Notes: a model not told the origin generated them from the letters alone. A stretch of 64,000 nucleotides of DNA from Synergistaceae bacterium DZ-S4 (GCA_025943965.1 JAPCWD010000003.1:124001-188000), one strand, 5' to 3'. Positions 51,090 to 59,708 are shown, numbered from the stretch's first letter. Made by a program: numbers and translations.

Positions 51090-51341
51090 CATTTGACAGG
51101 TCATTTCAGACACATTCACCAAACCTGCAAAATATTCCTTTTCAAAAGCTTTTTTGCAAATAGACGTAATATACCTTGAAGCAAGTTCTTAAGTGAACTC
51201 TTTCACCTTCTTTTAGGCGTAAAAAAAATAATTGCACCTTCGTTTAAAAATGGCTAAATAGAAATATCAGAATAATCTTTCTTGTTTGAAAATTACTACA
51301 CGGCATTTTTAGGAATTATTTTAATTAGATTTTTTTATACA
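51090..51341. other. AT-rich gene-free spacer between divergent promoters
   Basis: The 445-nt space between mcmA and the flavodiiron gene is AT-rich. Apart from the two promoters listed, nothing distinct was recognised in it. Confidence 0.4.
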
Positions 51342-51370
51342 TTACCTTATCCTTTATGTTGCTGTATTAT
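51342..51370 (+). promoter_or_regulatory. Possible promoter of the flavodiiron gene
   Basis: TTACCT is followed after 17 nt by TATTAT, 46 nt before the ATG. The -10 is good and the -35 weak. Confidence 0.45.
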
Positions 51371-51415
51371 TAATGGACCTTAACAGACAGACAGAAAAGA
51401 AAGGCAGGTATAGAG

Positions 51416-52624
51416 ATGCAGAAAGCGATAAAGATCACGGATAAGATATACTGGATAGGCGGCAATGACCGCGAGACAGACCTCTTTGAAGGACTGTGGA
51501 CTTTGCCAAAGGGAGTTTCATACAACGCATATCTTATCAATGACGACAAGACCGCGATAATCGACACGATAAAAAGCGGCAACCTTTCGGATTACATCGA
51601 GAGGCTGACATCCGTGCTTCCCGAAGGCAGGGGAATAGACTACCTCATAGTCAACCACATGGAACCGGACCACTCAGGTTCCATAAGGATGCTTCGCCAC
51701 CTCTACCCTGAGATGAAGATAGTGGGCAACAAAAAAACAGTTGAAATGATCGACGCCTTCTACAGGATAACGGAGAACATAATTGAGGTAAAGGAAGGTG
51801 ACGTCCTCGACCTGGGGCACCATAAGGTGACCTTCGCAATGATACCCATGGTCCACTGGCCCGAGAGCATGGTAACCTATGACGCCACAGAGAAAGTGCT
51901 TTTTTCAACAGACGCTTTCGGAGGCTTCAGCGCACTCGAGGGCGGCATATTCGACGATGAGCTCGACATGGTCCATTATGAGTACGAGATCCTTAGATAT
52001 TTCGCCAACATAGTCGGACGTTACGCCGCGCCGACTCAAAAGGCGATCGCCAAGGTCAGGGTGCTACAGCCAAAGATCATCTGTCCGGCACACGGTCCCA
52101 TACACAGGACGAACCCATGGCATATAGTAGATCTTTACGACAAGTGGAGCAGGCATGAGACGGATGAGGGAGTTGTGGTCGTATACGGTTCAATGTACGG
52201 AAATACAAAATTCATGACCGATGCCATCGCACGTTCGATATCAGAAGCAGGCATAAAGGATGTCTTCGTACACGACGTTTCCAGGGACAATCTTTCATTC
52301 ATGGTCGCGGACATATGGAGGTACAAGGGGCTGGTGCTCGGAAGCTGCACCTACAACACAGAGCTCTATCCGCCTATGGCGACACTTTGCAGATCACTTT
52401 CAAACAAGATGATGAAGAACAGGATACTCGGGATATGCGGTTCATACAGCTGGAGCAAGGGAGCTCTGGCAGAACTGCAGCTCTTCGCTGAACAGGGAGG
52501 GGACTGGACGCTCATTCAGCCGTCGGTGGAAGTAAAATCCTGCCCGACGGAAGAAGACCTTGACCAATGCAGGCTGCTTGGAAGGAACGTTGCTGAAGCG
52601 GTAAAAAAACAGTTCATAAAATAA
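51416..52624 (+). CDS. Flavodiiron protein (FprA/ROO family)
   Basis: It reduces O2 to water, or NO to N2O, protecting an anaerobe. The 402 residues hold a metallo-beta-lactamase-like diiron domain (about 1-245) with HMEPDHSGS (His81, Glu83, Asp85), MVHWPESM, STDAFGG and PAHGPIHRT as iron ligands. A flavodoxin domain (about 255-400) has the FMN loop VVYGSMYGNTKFMTDAIA. No rubredoxin domain is fused; the ferredoxin at 55841 is a possible electron donor but this is unproven. Confidence 0.96.
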   Translation: MQKAIKITDKIYWIGGNDRETDLFEGLWTLPKGVSYNAYLINDDKTAIIDTIKSGNLSDYIERLTSVLPEGRGIDYLIVNHMEPDHSGSIRMLRHLYPEMKIVGNKKTVEMIDAFYRITENIIEVKEGDVLDLGHHKVTFAMIPMVHWPESMVTYDATEKVLFSTDAFGGFSALEGGIFDDELDMVHYEYEILRYFANIVGRYAAPTQKAIAKVRVLQPKIICPAHGPIHRTNPWHIVDLYDKWSRHETDEGVVVVYGSMYGNTKFMTDAIARSISEAGIKDVFVHDVSRDNLSFMVADIWRYKGLVLGSCTYNTELYPPMATLCRSLSNKMMKNRILGICGSYSWSKGALAELQLFAEQGGDWTLIQPSVEVKSCPTEEDLDQCRLLGRNVAEAVKKQFIK

Positions 52625-52646
52625 AATTTTTTTAAAGGCAAAAATT

Positions 52647-52690
52647 AAAGGGAGCCCCCCCGAAACCTGAGTTTTGAGGGGGCTCCCTTT
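52647..52690. terminator. Terminator after the flavodiiron gene
   Basis: AAAGGGAGCCCCC pairs with GGGGGCTCCCTTT (13 bp) around an 18-nt loop with a weak inner AAAC/GTTT stem. The A-rich left flank gives a T-rich tail on the minus strand as well, so it probably serves both convergent genes. Confidence 0.78.
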
Positions 52691-52700
52691 GTGTTTGAAA

Positions 52701-53159
52701 CTACCGGTTCATCTCGTTGATCTCAATATCCGGTATATACTGCTTAAAAAATTTTTTGAGATCACTGACCTGGTCGCGCTCAAAAAGCACTTTCCATCCC
52801 AGCGTGTCCCTTTCCAGAAATACCATCGTTTCGCCACCCTTGTGCATCAAAGTGATGAACTTGATATCTTCCCATTTCATCACCTCTCTGTGGTGGGTGA
52901 TCCAGGTGTGTGTCTCCTTGACCATCCCTATCGGGGATAAATATACAAGTTTCCGGTAATTGAGAGCAAAGAAACTCGCAAACCCCAGTATGATGTTGGG
53001 CAGGATCTTTTCTGTTACACCCTGAGAATAGTACCTCCAGAGAGTACCTCCTATTAGATAGATCCCTATTGCGGCAAAAGTCGCAGTCTTATAGTTGCTG
53101 GTGGTCCTTCCTGATCTTGAGACCAGGAGATTTTCAAGTTCCGGCAGTTTTCCCTGCAA
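52701..53159 (-). CDS. Membrane-anchored PH-like domain protein of unknown function
   Basis: The 152 residues have two hydrophobic segments (FAAIGIYLIGGTLW and ILPNIILGFASFFAL) followed by a beta-rich part KLVYLSPIGMVKETHTW...WEDIKFITL that resembles bacterial PH domains, ending in a helix (SDLKKFFKQYIPD). The start is probably TTG 53159 with a weak ribosome site. It lies 20 nt after nhaC in the same direction, so the two are probably cotranscribed. No specific role can be given. Confidence 0.68.
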   Translation of the reverse strand: MQGKLPELENLLVSRSGRTTSNYKTATFAAIGIYLIGGTLWRYYSQGVTEKILPNIILGFASFFALNYRKLVYLSPIGMVKETHTWITHHREVMKWEDIKFITLMHKGGETMVFLERDTLGWKVLFERDQVSDLKKFFKQYIPDIEINEMNR

Positions 53160-53179
53160 TTTAAACTGCTCTTATCTTG

Positions 53180-54700
53180 CTAAACCAGATCCGCAGGACC
53201 CGTTTTTCCGCCCTTGACGGGTTCTCCGTCCTTACCGCGCCAGAATATGCCTATGCCCATGTAGGTCATGATTATTGCTACGATAGGGTTAAGATAGTTG
53301 AGGAATGCGTAAGGGATATACTGAACGGTAGGAACTCCAAGAACTGTAGTATGGTATGCACCGCAAGTGTTCCATGGAATAAGAACAGAGAGAAGAGTAC
53401 CAGCGTCTTCCAGCGAGCGGGACAGCATCCTTGGGTGGAGTCCTTTTTCTTCAAATGCTGAACGGAACATGGTTCCAGGCATTGCTATGGACAGATACTG
53501 GTCGCCAAGGAAGATGTCGCAGACAAAGCAGGACATTATAGTTGCTGTGATCATTCCGCCGACTGACCTGATGGGCTTCATAATAGCTTCAAGCATGACC
53601 TTGAGGAAACCGCATGTCTCCATGGCAAAACCGAATGTGAATGCGCAGATGATAAGGGAGATCGTCCAGTTCATAGACTGCAGACCGCCGCGCTCCATAA
53701 GCTTAACTATGTCGTTCGCTGCTTCCAAAGCAATATCCGGGGCGACAGTGATATTGCTCTCGGCAAGAACTTTAGCCAGAGCAGCAGCATCTTCACCAGC
53801 ACCTGCTATAGAGGCTGAAACTGAGGGTGCGTAGCCGTACTGCATGATATTCAGGATTTCGCCAAATCCTGAACCATTGACCAAAGCAATGACAATAGCT
53901 ACAAAGATACCAGCCCACAGGCTTGGGAGGGCGGGTTTACGCGTTGCAGAAAGCCCAATGACAACCAGGGGTGCCAGGAGGGTGATCGGGTTGATCCAGA
54001 ACTCTGCTCTCATAAGTGCCTGGATAGCAGCTATCTTCGCAGTGTCAAGCTGTCCGCCTGAGTAACGGAAACCGATCACAAGCGTTATTGCAGCAACTAT
54101 TATGTAAGTAGGCCCGGTGGTCCACACCATGGCTCTGATGTGCTGAAAAAGGTCAGTTCCCGCAACGGCCGGTGCCAGGTTCGTAGTATCAGAAAGCGGA
54201 GACATCTTGTCGCCGAAGTATGCTCCTGAAATGACTACGCCAGCCGTTAGAGGAGCCGGGACACCAAGACCAAGCGCGATCCCCATAAGAGCTATGCCGA
54301 CAGTTCCGGACGTACCCCATGATGTACCGGTCGAGAGTGATACAACTGAGCAGATGAGCAGTGTGGCGAAAAGGAAAATTGACGGGCTTAGAATGGCCAG
54401 TCCATAATAGATCATTGTTGGGACTACTCCGCTTACGATCCAGGTCCCAATAAGCGGACCAACCGTATAAAGGATAAGACAAGCCTGCATACCTGTCATT
54501 ATGCCGTCAATAATACCTTTTTCGATTGTGGCGTAATCATATTTAAGGACTACAACTCCAACCGCGATCGCAATCATTGCGCTAAGGATAAGCGCGATGT
54601 GAATATCAACTTCCCATACCAGGACACTGGCTCCAATCAGTGCAGCTGCCGACAAAAAAACTGCAAGAGTTAACGCCAGTGAAGGTTTACGAGGCTCCAT
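53180..54700 (-). CDS. nhaC: Na+/H+ antiporter, NhaC family
   Basis: This 506-residue, about 12-helix antiporter exchanges Na+ for H+. Diagnostic blocks are SLSTGTSWGTSGTVGIALMGIALGLG, SGAYFGDKMSPLSDTTNLAPAVAG, DIFLGDQYLSIAMPG, and LIPWNTCGAYHTTVLGVPTVQYIPYAFLNYLNPI. It would link the Na+ gradient made by the methylmalonyl-CoA decarboxylase to the proton gradient. Confidence 0.93.
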   Translation of the reverse strand: MEPRKPSLALTLAVFLSAAALIGASVLVWEVDIHIALILSAMIAIAVGVVVLKYDYATIEKGIIDGIMTGMQACLILYTVGPLIGTWIVSGVVPTMIYYGLAILSPSIFLFATLLICSVVSLSTGTSWGTSGTVGIALMGIALGLGVPAPLTAGVVISGAYFGDKMSPLSDTTNLAPAVAGTDLFQHIRAMVWTTGPTYIIVAAITLVIGFRYSGGQLDTAKIAAIQALMRAEFWINPITLLAPLVVIGLSATRKPALPSLWAGIFVAIVIALVNGSGFGEILNIMQYGYAPSVSASIAGAGEDAAALAKVLAESNITVAPDIALEAANDIVKLMERGGLQSMNWTISLIICAFTFGFAMETCGFLKVMLEAIMKPIRSVGGMITATIMSCFVCDIFLGDQYLSIAMPGTMFRSAFEEKGLHPRMLSRSLEDAGTLLSVLIPWNTCGAYHTTVLGVPTVQYIPYAFLNYLNPIVAIIMTYMGIGIFWRGKDGEPVKGGKTGPADLV

Positions 54701-54888
54701 AATAAGACAACTCCCCTTTCGATCATTCTGATAAGTTTAGAAACAAAAAAGCAGAAAAAAATAAAACTTGAAAAGTGATTTGATCAGCCGACCACCTCCG
54801 TCTTTTGAAATCAAAACCGTAAAAAGCGGCTTGGCATAAAGGTTAACGCAACATATGAAAAAAAGTGTTTTTGTTGCCTCTCTAAGTA

Positions 54889-54918
54889 ATTTTACTACCT
54901 TTGCAAGTAATCTGTCTA
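54889..54918 (-). promoter_or_regulatory. Possible nhaC promoter
   Basis: On the minus strand TAGACA (54918 to 54913) is followed after 18 nt by TAAAAT (54894 to 54889), giving a leader of nearly 190 nt before nhaC. Confidence 0.4.
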
Positions 54919-54951
54919 CTCTTGTATGTTCATTTAAGATATGCTTATAAC

Positions 54952-54963
54952 ATGTACGTACAT
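54952..54963. promoter_or_regulatory. Perfect 12-bp palindrome, possible operator
   Basis: ATGTACGTACAT is a perfect inverted repeat about 35 nt upstream of the possible nhaC -35 box. It could bind a dimeric regulator; no protein is assigned. Confidence 0.35.
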
Positions 54964-54964
54964 A

Positions 54965-55042
54965 TCATGCATCCTTCAGGATGCTGACGGTCTGCCGGCT
55001 TGCGCGAAAAGACAGCATGGGAGATCGTCTCATTTTTGACAC
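54965..55042 (-). CDS. Possible 25-residue small protein
   Basis: GTG at 55042 lies 7 nt after GGAGG and opens a 25-codon frame (MSKMRRSPMLSFRASRQTV...) ending TGA at 54965. It is Arg- and Ser-rich. The last codons lie in a perfect GCATCC/GGATGC hairpin. The good ribosome site is the only support, so it may not be a real gene. Confidence 0.35.
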   Translation of the reverse strand: MSKMRRSPMLSFRASRQTVSILKDA

Positions 55043-55121
55043 TGAAGCACCTCCGAGTTCATAAAAATAAAAAGGTTACAATTATCTGCTTTTCTTGATA
55101 AGAGATGACGGCGGAGGGCTT

Positions 55122-55150
55122 TTGACAGTATACTTAGCAAGATGTATCAT
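55122..55150 (+). promoter_or_regulatory. Promoter of thiT
   Basis: Consensus TTGACA (55122-55127) is followed after 17 nt by TATCAT (55145-55150). Transcription would begin near 55157, leaving a 39-nt leader too short for a riboswitch. Confidence 0.7.
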
Positions 55151-55195
55151 CTGCTCTTTCGCACTGAAAACATAGCATGGCCCGGAGGTCAGATC

Positions 55196-55699
55196 ATGAA
55201 AGTCCCAATAAAGATCCTCGCAGAAGGATCGCTTTGCATAGCATTATCGGCCGCTCTTTCGTTCGTCAGGCTGTTTGCACTCCCTCAGGGAGGCTCTGTC
55301 AGCCTTGGCATGCTGCCGATACTTATATTTGCATTACGAAGAGGCGGATCCGCGGGAGTATCGGCAGGACTGGCCGTAGGGATGCTTAAGCTGTTCATGG
55401 GAGGATACGTGATACACCCGATCCAGGCATTGCTTGACTACCCTGTTGCAAATGCACTTATCGGAACCGCAGGCTTCTTCAGGGCAAACAGATATCTTGG
55501 AGCAGCCGCGGCATCGCTCATGAACCTTTTTGCTTCTGTACTGTCAGGGGTCGTCTTTTTCTCGGATTACGCACCCGAAGGGATGAATGTATGGCTCTAC
55601 TCCTTTCTTTACAATGCGAGCGTTGTGATCCCGGAGGCTGTCATCTGCATAGCACTTATTTATTTGATATTGCCCAGGCTGGATAAGATAGGAAGATAG
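55196..55699 (+). CDS. thiT: Thiamine ECF transporter substrate-binding component ThiT
   Basis: This 167-residue membrane S-component has six likely helices. Family blocks are EGSLCIALSAALSFVRLFALPQGGSVSLGMLPI, GVSAGLAVGMLKLFMGGYVIHPIQALLDYPVA and YNASVVIPEAVICIALIYLIL; the Trp/Tyr-rich thiamine pocket segments are partly changed. It needs the ECF energising module, which is not in this window. I place the start at ATG 55196 after GGAGG; an ATG at 55142 lies inside the promoter. Confidence 0.85.
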   Translation: MKVPIKILAEGSLCIALSAALSFVRLFALPQGGSVSLGMLPILIFALRRGGSAGVSAGLAVGMLKLFMGGYVIHPIQALLDYPVANALIGTAGFFRANRYLGAAAASLMNLFASVLSGVVFFSDYAPEGMNVWLYSFLYNASVVIPEAVICIALIYLILPRLDKIGR

Positions 55700-55742
55700 G
55701 CCTTTCCAAAATATAAAATACCGCTTTATTTCACAAAAAAGG

Positions 55743-55771
55743 TTGATGCTTTTCCCTTTTCAATATAGAAT
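55743..55771 (+). promoter_or_regulatory. Promoter of the ferredoxin gene
   Basis: TTGATG (55743-55748) is followed after 17 nt by TAGAAT (55766-55771), 69 nt before the ATG. Confidence 0.6.
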
Positions 55772-55840
55772 ACGCGAATGCGGGGTATCGATTTTCCCCA
55801 AAAATTATTTTGAAACATAATTTAAGGAGGACTTCTTACA

Positions 55841-56014
55841 ATGGCTAAAGCAGTAGTTGATCAGGATGCTTGTGTAGGTTGCGAGGCATGCGTAGGCGTT
55901 TGCCCGACATCGGCGATCAGTATGAATGACGGCAAAGCAAAGGTCGATCCGGATACATGTGTTGAGTGCGGAGCCTGTGTGGCGACCTGCCCTGTCAGCG
56001 CAATTTCCCAGTAG
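55841..56014 (+). CDS. 2[4Fe-4S] ferredoxin
   Basis: This is a 57-residue clostridial-type ferredoxin with two CxxCxxCxxxCP motifs: Cys11, 14, 17, 21 and Cys40, 43, 46, 50. It carries electrons at low potential for fermentative oxidoreductases. AAGGAGG lies 11 nt upstream of the ATG. Its own promoter and terminator make it a single-gene unit. Confidence 0.95.
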   Translation: MAKAVVDQDACVGCEACVGVCPTSAISMNDGKAKVDPDTCVECGACVATCPVSAISQ

Positions 56015-56033
56015 TAATTACATCTGAGCGGAT

Positions 56034-56067
56034 AAAAAAACCGGAGGCGCCGGCCTCCGGTTTTTTT
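56034..56067. terminator. Bidirectional terminator between ferredoxin and thiD
   Basis: A perfect 15-bp stem (A7-CCGGAGGC with its complement) has a GCCG loop and seven T on each strand. It serves the convergent ferredoxin and thiD genes. Confidence 0.93.
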
Positions 56068-56869
56068 ATTTCGCAACCTGCTTTCTAAGCCTGCAACAAT
56101 GATCAAGAGGACCGCTTCCCCTGCCCAGATCAAGACCTGACTTCAACGCATCCGTAATATAATCTTTGGCTGCTCTTACGCTCTCCTCGACGCTAAGACC
56201 CTCGGCAAGCCCGCAAGCTATTGCAGATGATAAAGTGCATCCTGTTCCGTGGGTGTTTGGGTTATCTATCCTCGCCGCGAGAAACCACTTCTCTCTCTCG
56301 TCCCGCCTGACCAGCAGATCGTCAGCCTCCTCCGGGAAGTGCCCCCCCTTTATAAGGATATTCGTCCCTGTCGACCTTGTTATGATCCTGGCCGCCTCTT
56401 TCATTCCCTCCCGATCTCTTATCCTGATCCCGCTGAGGACTTCAGCCTCGGGGATGTTCGGTGTGATGATCTCTGCCAGAGGGAGAAGCATTTCTATGAG
56501 AGCATCGGCTGCATCCCGCTCAAGCAGCCTGCTTCCGCTGGTCGATACCATCACTGGGTCGACGACGATGTTTTGTGCGCCATACTCTTTCAGTTTCTCA
56601 GAGATCGTCCTTACCAGGAAAGAGTTTGAGACCATACCTATCTTGACGGCATCGGGACGTATGTCTGTAAAGACCGCGTCTATCTGCTGTGCCACAAAAC
56701 CGCTCTCAACATCCGCGATCCCTGAGACCCCGGTCGTATTCTGGGCGGTAAGGGCCGTTATAACACTCATGCCGTACATACCAAACGCTGTCATTGTCTT
56801 TAGGTCTGCCTGGATGCCCGCCCCGCCGCTGCAGTCGGAACCGGCAATCGTCAATACCTTTCTGATCAT
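56066..56869 (-). CDS. thiD: Hydroxymethylpyrimidine (phospho)kinase
   Basis: It phosphorylates HMP and HMP-P in thiamine synthesis and salvage. The 267 residues of the ribokinase fold start VLTIAGSDCSGGAGIQADLKT, then DPVMVSTSGSRLL, TPNIPEAEVLSG, ILIKGGHF and NPNTHGTGCTLSSAIACGLA with the catalytic Asp/Gly-rich anion hole. ATG 56869 has AGGAG upstream. It is the last gene of the TPP-controlled operon, and its final bases overlap the terminator stem. Confidence 0.95.
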   Translation of the reverse strand: MIRKVLTIAGSDCSGGAGIQADLKTMTAFGMYGMSVITALTAQNTTGVSGIADVESGFVAQQIDAVFTDIRPDAVKIGMVSNSFLVRTISEKLKEYGAQNIVVDPVMVSTSGSRLLERDAADALIEMLLPLAEIITPNIPEAEVLSGIRIRDREGMKEAARIITRSTGTNILIKGGHFPEEADDLLVRRDEREKWFLAARIDNPNTHGTGCTLSSAIACGLAEGLSVEESVRAAKDYITDALKSGLDLGRGSGPLDHCCRLRKQVAK

Positions 56870-56888
56870 CTCGATTTCTCCTTCCGCC

Positions 56889-57533
56889 TTATTTGTTCCC
56901 CAGCATTTTTTCAGCAAGGGCCAACAGTTTCGCTGCCGAGGCCGCGATATCATCTTTGGCAAATATGGCCGACACAACTGCTGCTCCAGCGATCCCGGAG
57001 CCCGAAAGTTCGATTATATTGTCTTCAGTAATGCCCCCTATTGCTACCACCGGTATGGAGACAGAACCGCAGATCCTTTTGAGTTCATCAAAGGACATTA
57101 CTTTTGCATCTTCCTTTGTTGATGTTGAGAAGACAGCGCCCGCGCCGATGTAATCAGCTCCGCACCTTTCCGCTTCAAGAGCCGTTTCCGCTGTCGGGGC
57201 CGATACCCCGAGTATCATAGAGCTGCCGATCCTCTGTCTTGCCTCGTATGCGCCAATATCCTCCTGTCCGACATGTACGCCGTCGGCGCCTGATGCCAAT
57301 GCGGCTTCGATGTCGTCGTTGATGATCAGGGGGACATTGTATTTATGAACAACAGTCCCAATTCTTTTTGCAAGGCTCACAAGCTCGTCAGATCCCATAT
57401 GCTTTTCCCTGAGCTGGACCATTGTCACACCGGCCCTCACAGCCTTTTCTATTTCTTCTTCCAGGGAGCTTCCTTTGAGCCATTTTCTGTCAGTTACGGC
57501 ATATAGTTTTAATGAATTTTTATCTAATCTCAA
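56889..57533 (-). CDS. thiE: Thiamine-phosphate synthase
   Basis: It joins HMP-PP with thiazole phosphate. The 214-residue TIM barrel shows LYAVTDRKWLKG, VQLREKHM, INDDIEAALASGADGVHVGQED, GVSAPTAETALEAE, DYIGAGAVFSTSTK and VAIGGI. It begins with a TTG (57533), GGAGG 9 nt upstream, and overlaps thiM by 14 nt, suggesting coupled translation. Confidence 0.95.
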   Translation of the reverse strand: MRLDKNSLKLYAVTDRKWLKGSSLEEEIEKAVRAGVTMVQLREKHMGSDELVSLAKRIGTVVHKYNVPLIINDDIEAALASGADGVHVGQEDIGAYEARQRIGSSMILGVSAPTAETALEAERCGADYIGAGAVFSTSTKEDAKVMSFDELKRICGSVSIPVVAIGGITEDNIIELSGSGIAGAAVVSAIFAKDDIAASAAKLLALAEKMLGNK

Positions 57534-58344
57534 TTTTTACAGCCTCCCTCATCTTTTCCGCGGTCATGTTGCTTACTTCGTCTATGATGTATGACCTGTA
57601 TGTGGAAGTTCCTCCGCCTTTGCTGGTGAGCTGTTCAAAAGCCAACTCTCCGGCAACCCCGAACATCGCCGCCGCGGAAGCTGCCGCCAGTGCATGGTCT
57701 GAAGGGACTGCCGCGCAAAATGCACCTGTAACGGCAGAGAGCATGCAACCTGTGCCGCTGACTTTTGACATCATGGGATGACCGTTTTTGATCGTGTAAA
57801 GATATTTTTCCCCGGCAACTATATCTTTAGGGCCGGTAACCGTGATCACAGCGCCTGTCTTTTTTCTGAGCTTCATGATGAGGCAGATGACCTCTTTAGG
57901 CAGATGCCTGTCCAAAAGTCCCGGGTCGGACGCGTCAACTCCCCGGGTCCTTGACTCCCCTCCGGCTATAGCTGTTATCTCTGAAATATTTCCCCTGATA
58001 ACGGCAAAATCTATTTCCTTTATCAGCTCCATTGCCGTTGCAGTACGCAGAGAGGAGGCACCCGCCCCGACAGGATCAAGGACCACCGGCAGTCCAAGTT
58101 CGTTTGCTCTTCTGCCCGCCTTGAACATGGAAGGTATAGTCCTGCTGTTAAGAGTGCCGATATTGATGACTAAAGCCGAGGCGATCGATACTATCTCTTC
58201 CGTCTCACGTTCATCGTCCGCCATAACAGGCGACGCCCCGCACGCCAGAAGCACATTGGCACAGTCATTTACTGTAACGTAGTTTGTTATGCAGTGTACA
58301 AGAGGAGATATCCTCCTTACCTCATCCAATATCCCTGCAAACAT
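57520..58344 (-). CDS. thiM: Hydroxyethylthiazole kinase
   Basis: It phosphorylates the thiazole moiety for salvage. The 274 residues show SPLVHCITNYVTVNDCANVLLACGASPVMADD, NIGTLN, VLDPVGAGAS, RGNISEI, VITVTGPKDIV and the catalytic VSGTGCMLSAVTGAFCA. No thiazole or pyrimidine synthesis genes (thiG, thiC) are in the operon, so it is a salvage set. Confidence 0.96.
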   Translation of the reverse strand: MFAGILDEVRRISPLVHCITNYVTVNDCANVLLACGASPVMADDERETEEIVSIASALVINIGTLNSRTIPSMFKAGRRANELGLPVVLDPVGAGASSLRTATAMELIKEIDFAVIRGNISEITAIAGGESRTRGVDASDPGLLDRHLPKEVICLIMKLRKKTGAVITVTGPKDIVAGEKYLYTIKNGHPMMSKVSGTGCMLSAVTGAFCAAVPSDHALAAASAAAMFGVAGELAFEQLTSKGGGTSTYRSYIIDEVSNMTAEKMREAVKIEIR

Positions 58345-58346
58345 GC

Positions 58347-59552
58347 TTACCCCTCCTGTCCTTCTCTTTTAAAAAATATCGCTCTCGCTTTATCTGCCGC
58401 GAATGCCAGGGCGATAACGGCAGCCATTACGGGCAGGGTGTTTCCCAAGGGGGTCTCCATTGCCATAAACTTCCTGTATATAAGAAATCCGGACAGCCAG
58501 ATCACAAAATTGGGAATACTGATGCTTTCGCTGAAATGATCTTTCTTCAGTATGAAAAAATCTGTTATCAGTATCGATATCATCGGTGCGAAGACAGATC
58601 CTATCAGGAAAAGGAAGTTTTCATACTGCTCTACCGGAGTCAGGACAGCCAGGGCAGTACCGGCTATGCAGGCGATCACAGCCGTTGTTTTGCTGCCGGG
58701 CCTGTCCGTTATGCTGCTAAAGCTCACTCCGGCTGAATAAACATCGAGGAAGGTCGTTGTCACAGTAGATATGACAATAATGAATACCGCCGCCAATCCC
58801 AGGCCCGCACCCAGCATGATCTTTGCAATATCGCTCTCTCCTGTGTATACAGAGGCCCCCAATCCTATCATATACATCCAGGTGCTGCCCGCAAAATAGA
58901 CCAGAACGCTTACCAGTGAAGCCTTTCGTGGGTTCGATGCATTATGTGTGTAATCCGAGATAAGGGGCAGCCAGGAGAGAGGCATCGCTGCAGACAGCTC
59001 AACCGCACTCCCAAAATTCATTTCTCCCGTGACCGCAGCAGAAGAGTTTCCCCCGAACACAATAATGCTGAGAAGAAGGGTGAGTGAGAAAAGGCCTGCC
59101 ATAGTAAATATGTTTATCTTTCCCAGGTTTTTTATTCCTATCTCTATCCATACTATTATCAGAAAGCCGATAACAACACTCCACAGGGAGGGGCTGTATG
59201 ACCCTGTGTATTTTTCTGCTATCAGTGCTACAGCCCTTCCGCCTCCGATTATCATGACTGCGGTCCATCCGACAAGCTGGGTAACATTCAGCAGTGAAAA
59301 AAAGACCGAACCTCTCTGTCCGAAAGAAATTTTTACGGTCTCCATCGCGCTTTTTCCGGTTTCTGCACCTATGCGGCCTGCAAGATAGAGAGGTATGCAG
59401 CCAATAATATGCCCTATGACGACAGCCGCGGCGCCTCTCGAAAAACCAAGCGGAGCGATCAGACTCCCTGTAAGTATCTCCGCAATGGAGACCGCTGCGC
59501 CAAACCATATCAGCGCGCTTCCAAATACCGTTGCCCCTCCGTTATCCCTCAT
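58347..59552 (-). CDS. cytX: Hydroxymethylpyrimidine transporter, CytX family (NCS1)
   Basis: This 401-residue, 10-12-helix permease of the cytosine/purine family has WFGAAVSIAEILTGSLIAPLGFSRGAAAVVIGHIIGC at TM1-2, GSVFFSLLNVTQLVGWTAVMI and PLSWLPLISDYTH. CytX is the HMP importer usually under TPP control, and here the TPP riboswitch lies directly in front. It leads the cytX-thiM-thiE-thiD operon. GGGAGG precedes the ATG. Confidence 0.92.
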   Translation of the reverse strand: MRDNGGATVFGSALIWFGAAVSIAEILTGSLIAPLGFSRGAAAVVIGHIIGCIPLYLAGRIGAETGKSAMETVKISFGQRGSVFFSLLNVTQLVGWTAVMIIGGGRAVALIAEKYTGSYSPSLWSVVIGFLIIVWIEIGIKNLGKINIFTMAGLFSLTLLLSIIVFGGNSSAAVTGEMNFGSAVELSAAMPLSWLPLISDYTHNASNPRKASLVSVLVYFAGSTWMYMIGLGASVYTGESDIAKIMLGAGLGLAAVFIIVISTVTTTFLDVYSAGVSFSSITDRPGSKTTAVIACIAGTALAVLTPVEQYENFLFLIGSVFAPMISILITDFFILKKDHFSESISIPNFVIWLSGFLIYRKFMAMETPLGNTLPVMAAVIALAFAADKARAIFFKREGQEG

Positions 59553-59579
59553 GATCTTTCCTCCCGTTCAAAAATAAAA

Positions 59580-59608
59580 GCGGGAAACGCCGGCTTCGCG
59601 TCTCCCGC
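59580..59608 (-). terminator. Terminator of the TPP riboswitch
   Basis: On the minus strand GCGGGAGACGC pairs with GCGTTTCCCGC (one G-U), followed by TTTTATTTTT. It lies between the aptamer and cytX and is the expression platform: TPP binding should favour it. Confidence 0.88.
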
Positions 59609-59628
59609 TAAATTTTGCAATTTAGTGC

Positions 59629-59708
59629 GTTCCCTACGTTGGCATTATCCAAATCAGGTCCAGGGTCGAAGTCGATCACTTCCTCTCAGCCCGCCATGCA
59701 AGCTCCCC
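59629..59708 (-). promoter_or_regulatory. TPP riboswitch aptamer (thi-box)
   Basis: On the minus strand the 80-nt segment contains, in order, GGGG, CTGAGA, GACCCTGGACCTGATTTGG, ATAATGCCAACGTAGGGA: the conserved THI element. It controls the cytX-thiMED operon, lowering expression when thiamine pyrophosphate is plentiful. Confidence 0.97.

Noticed and set aside
50971..51415. Cobalamin riboswitch upstream of mcmA
   Set aside because: The leader from the predicted promoter is about 90 nt and has no B12-box; too short for the aptamer.
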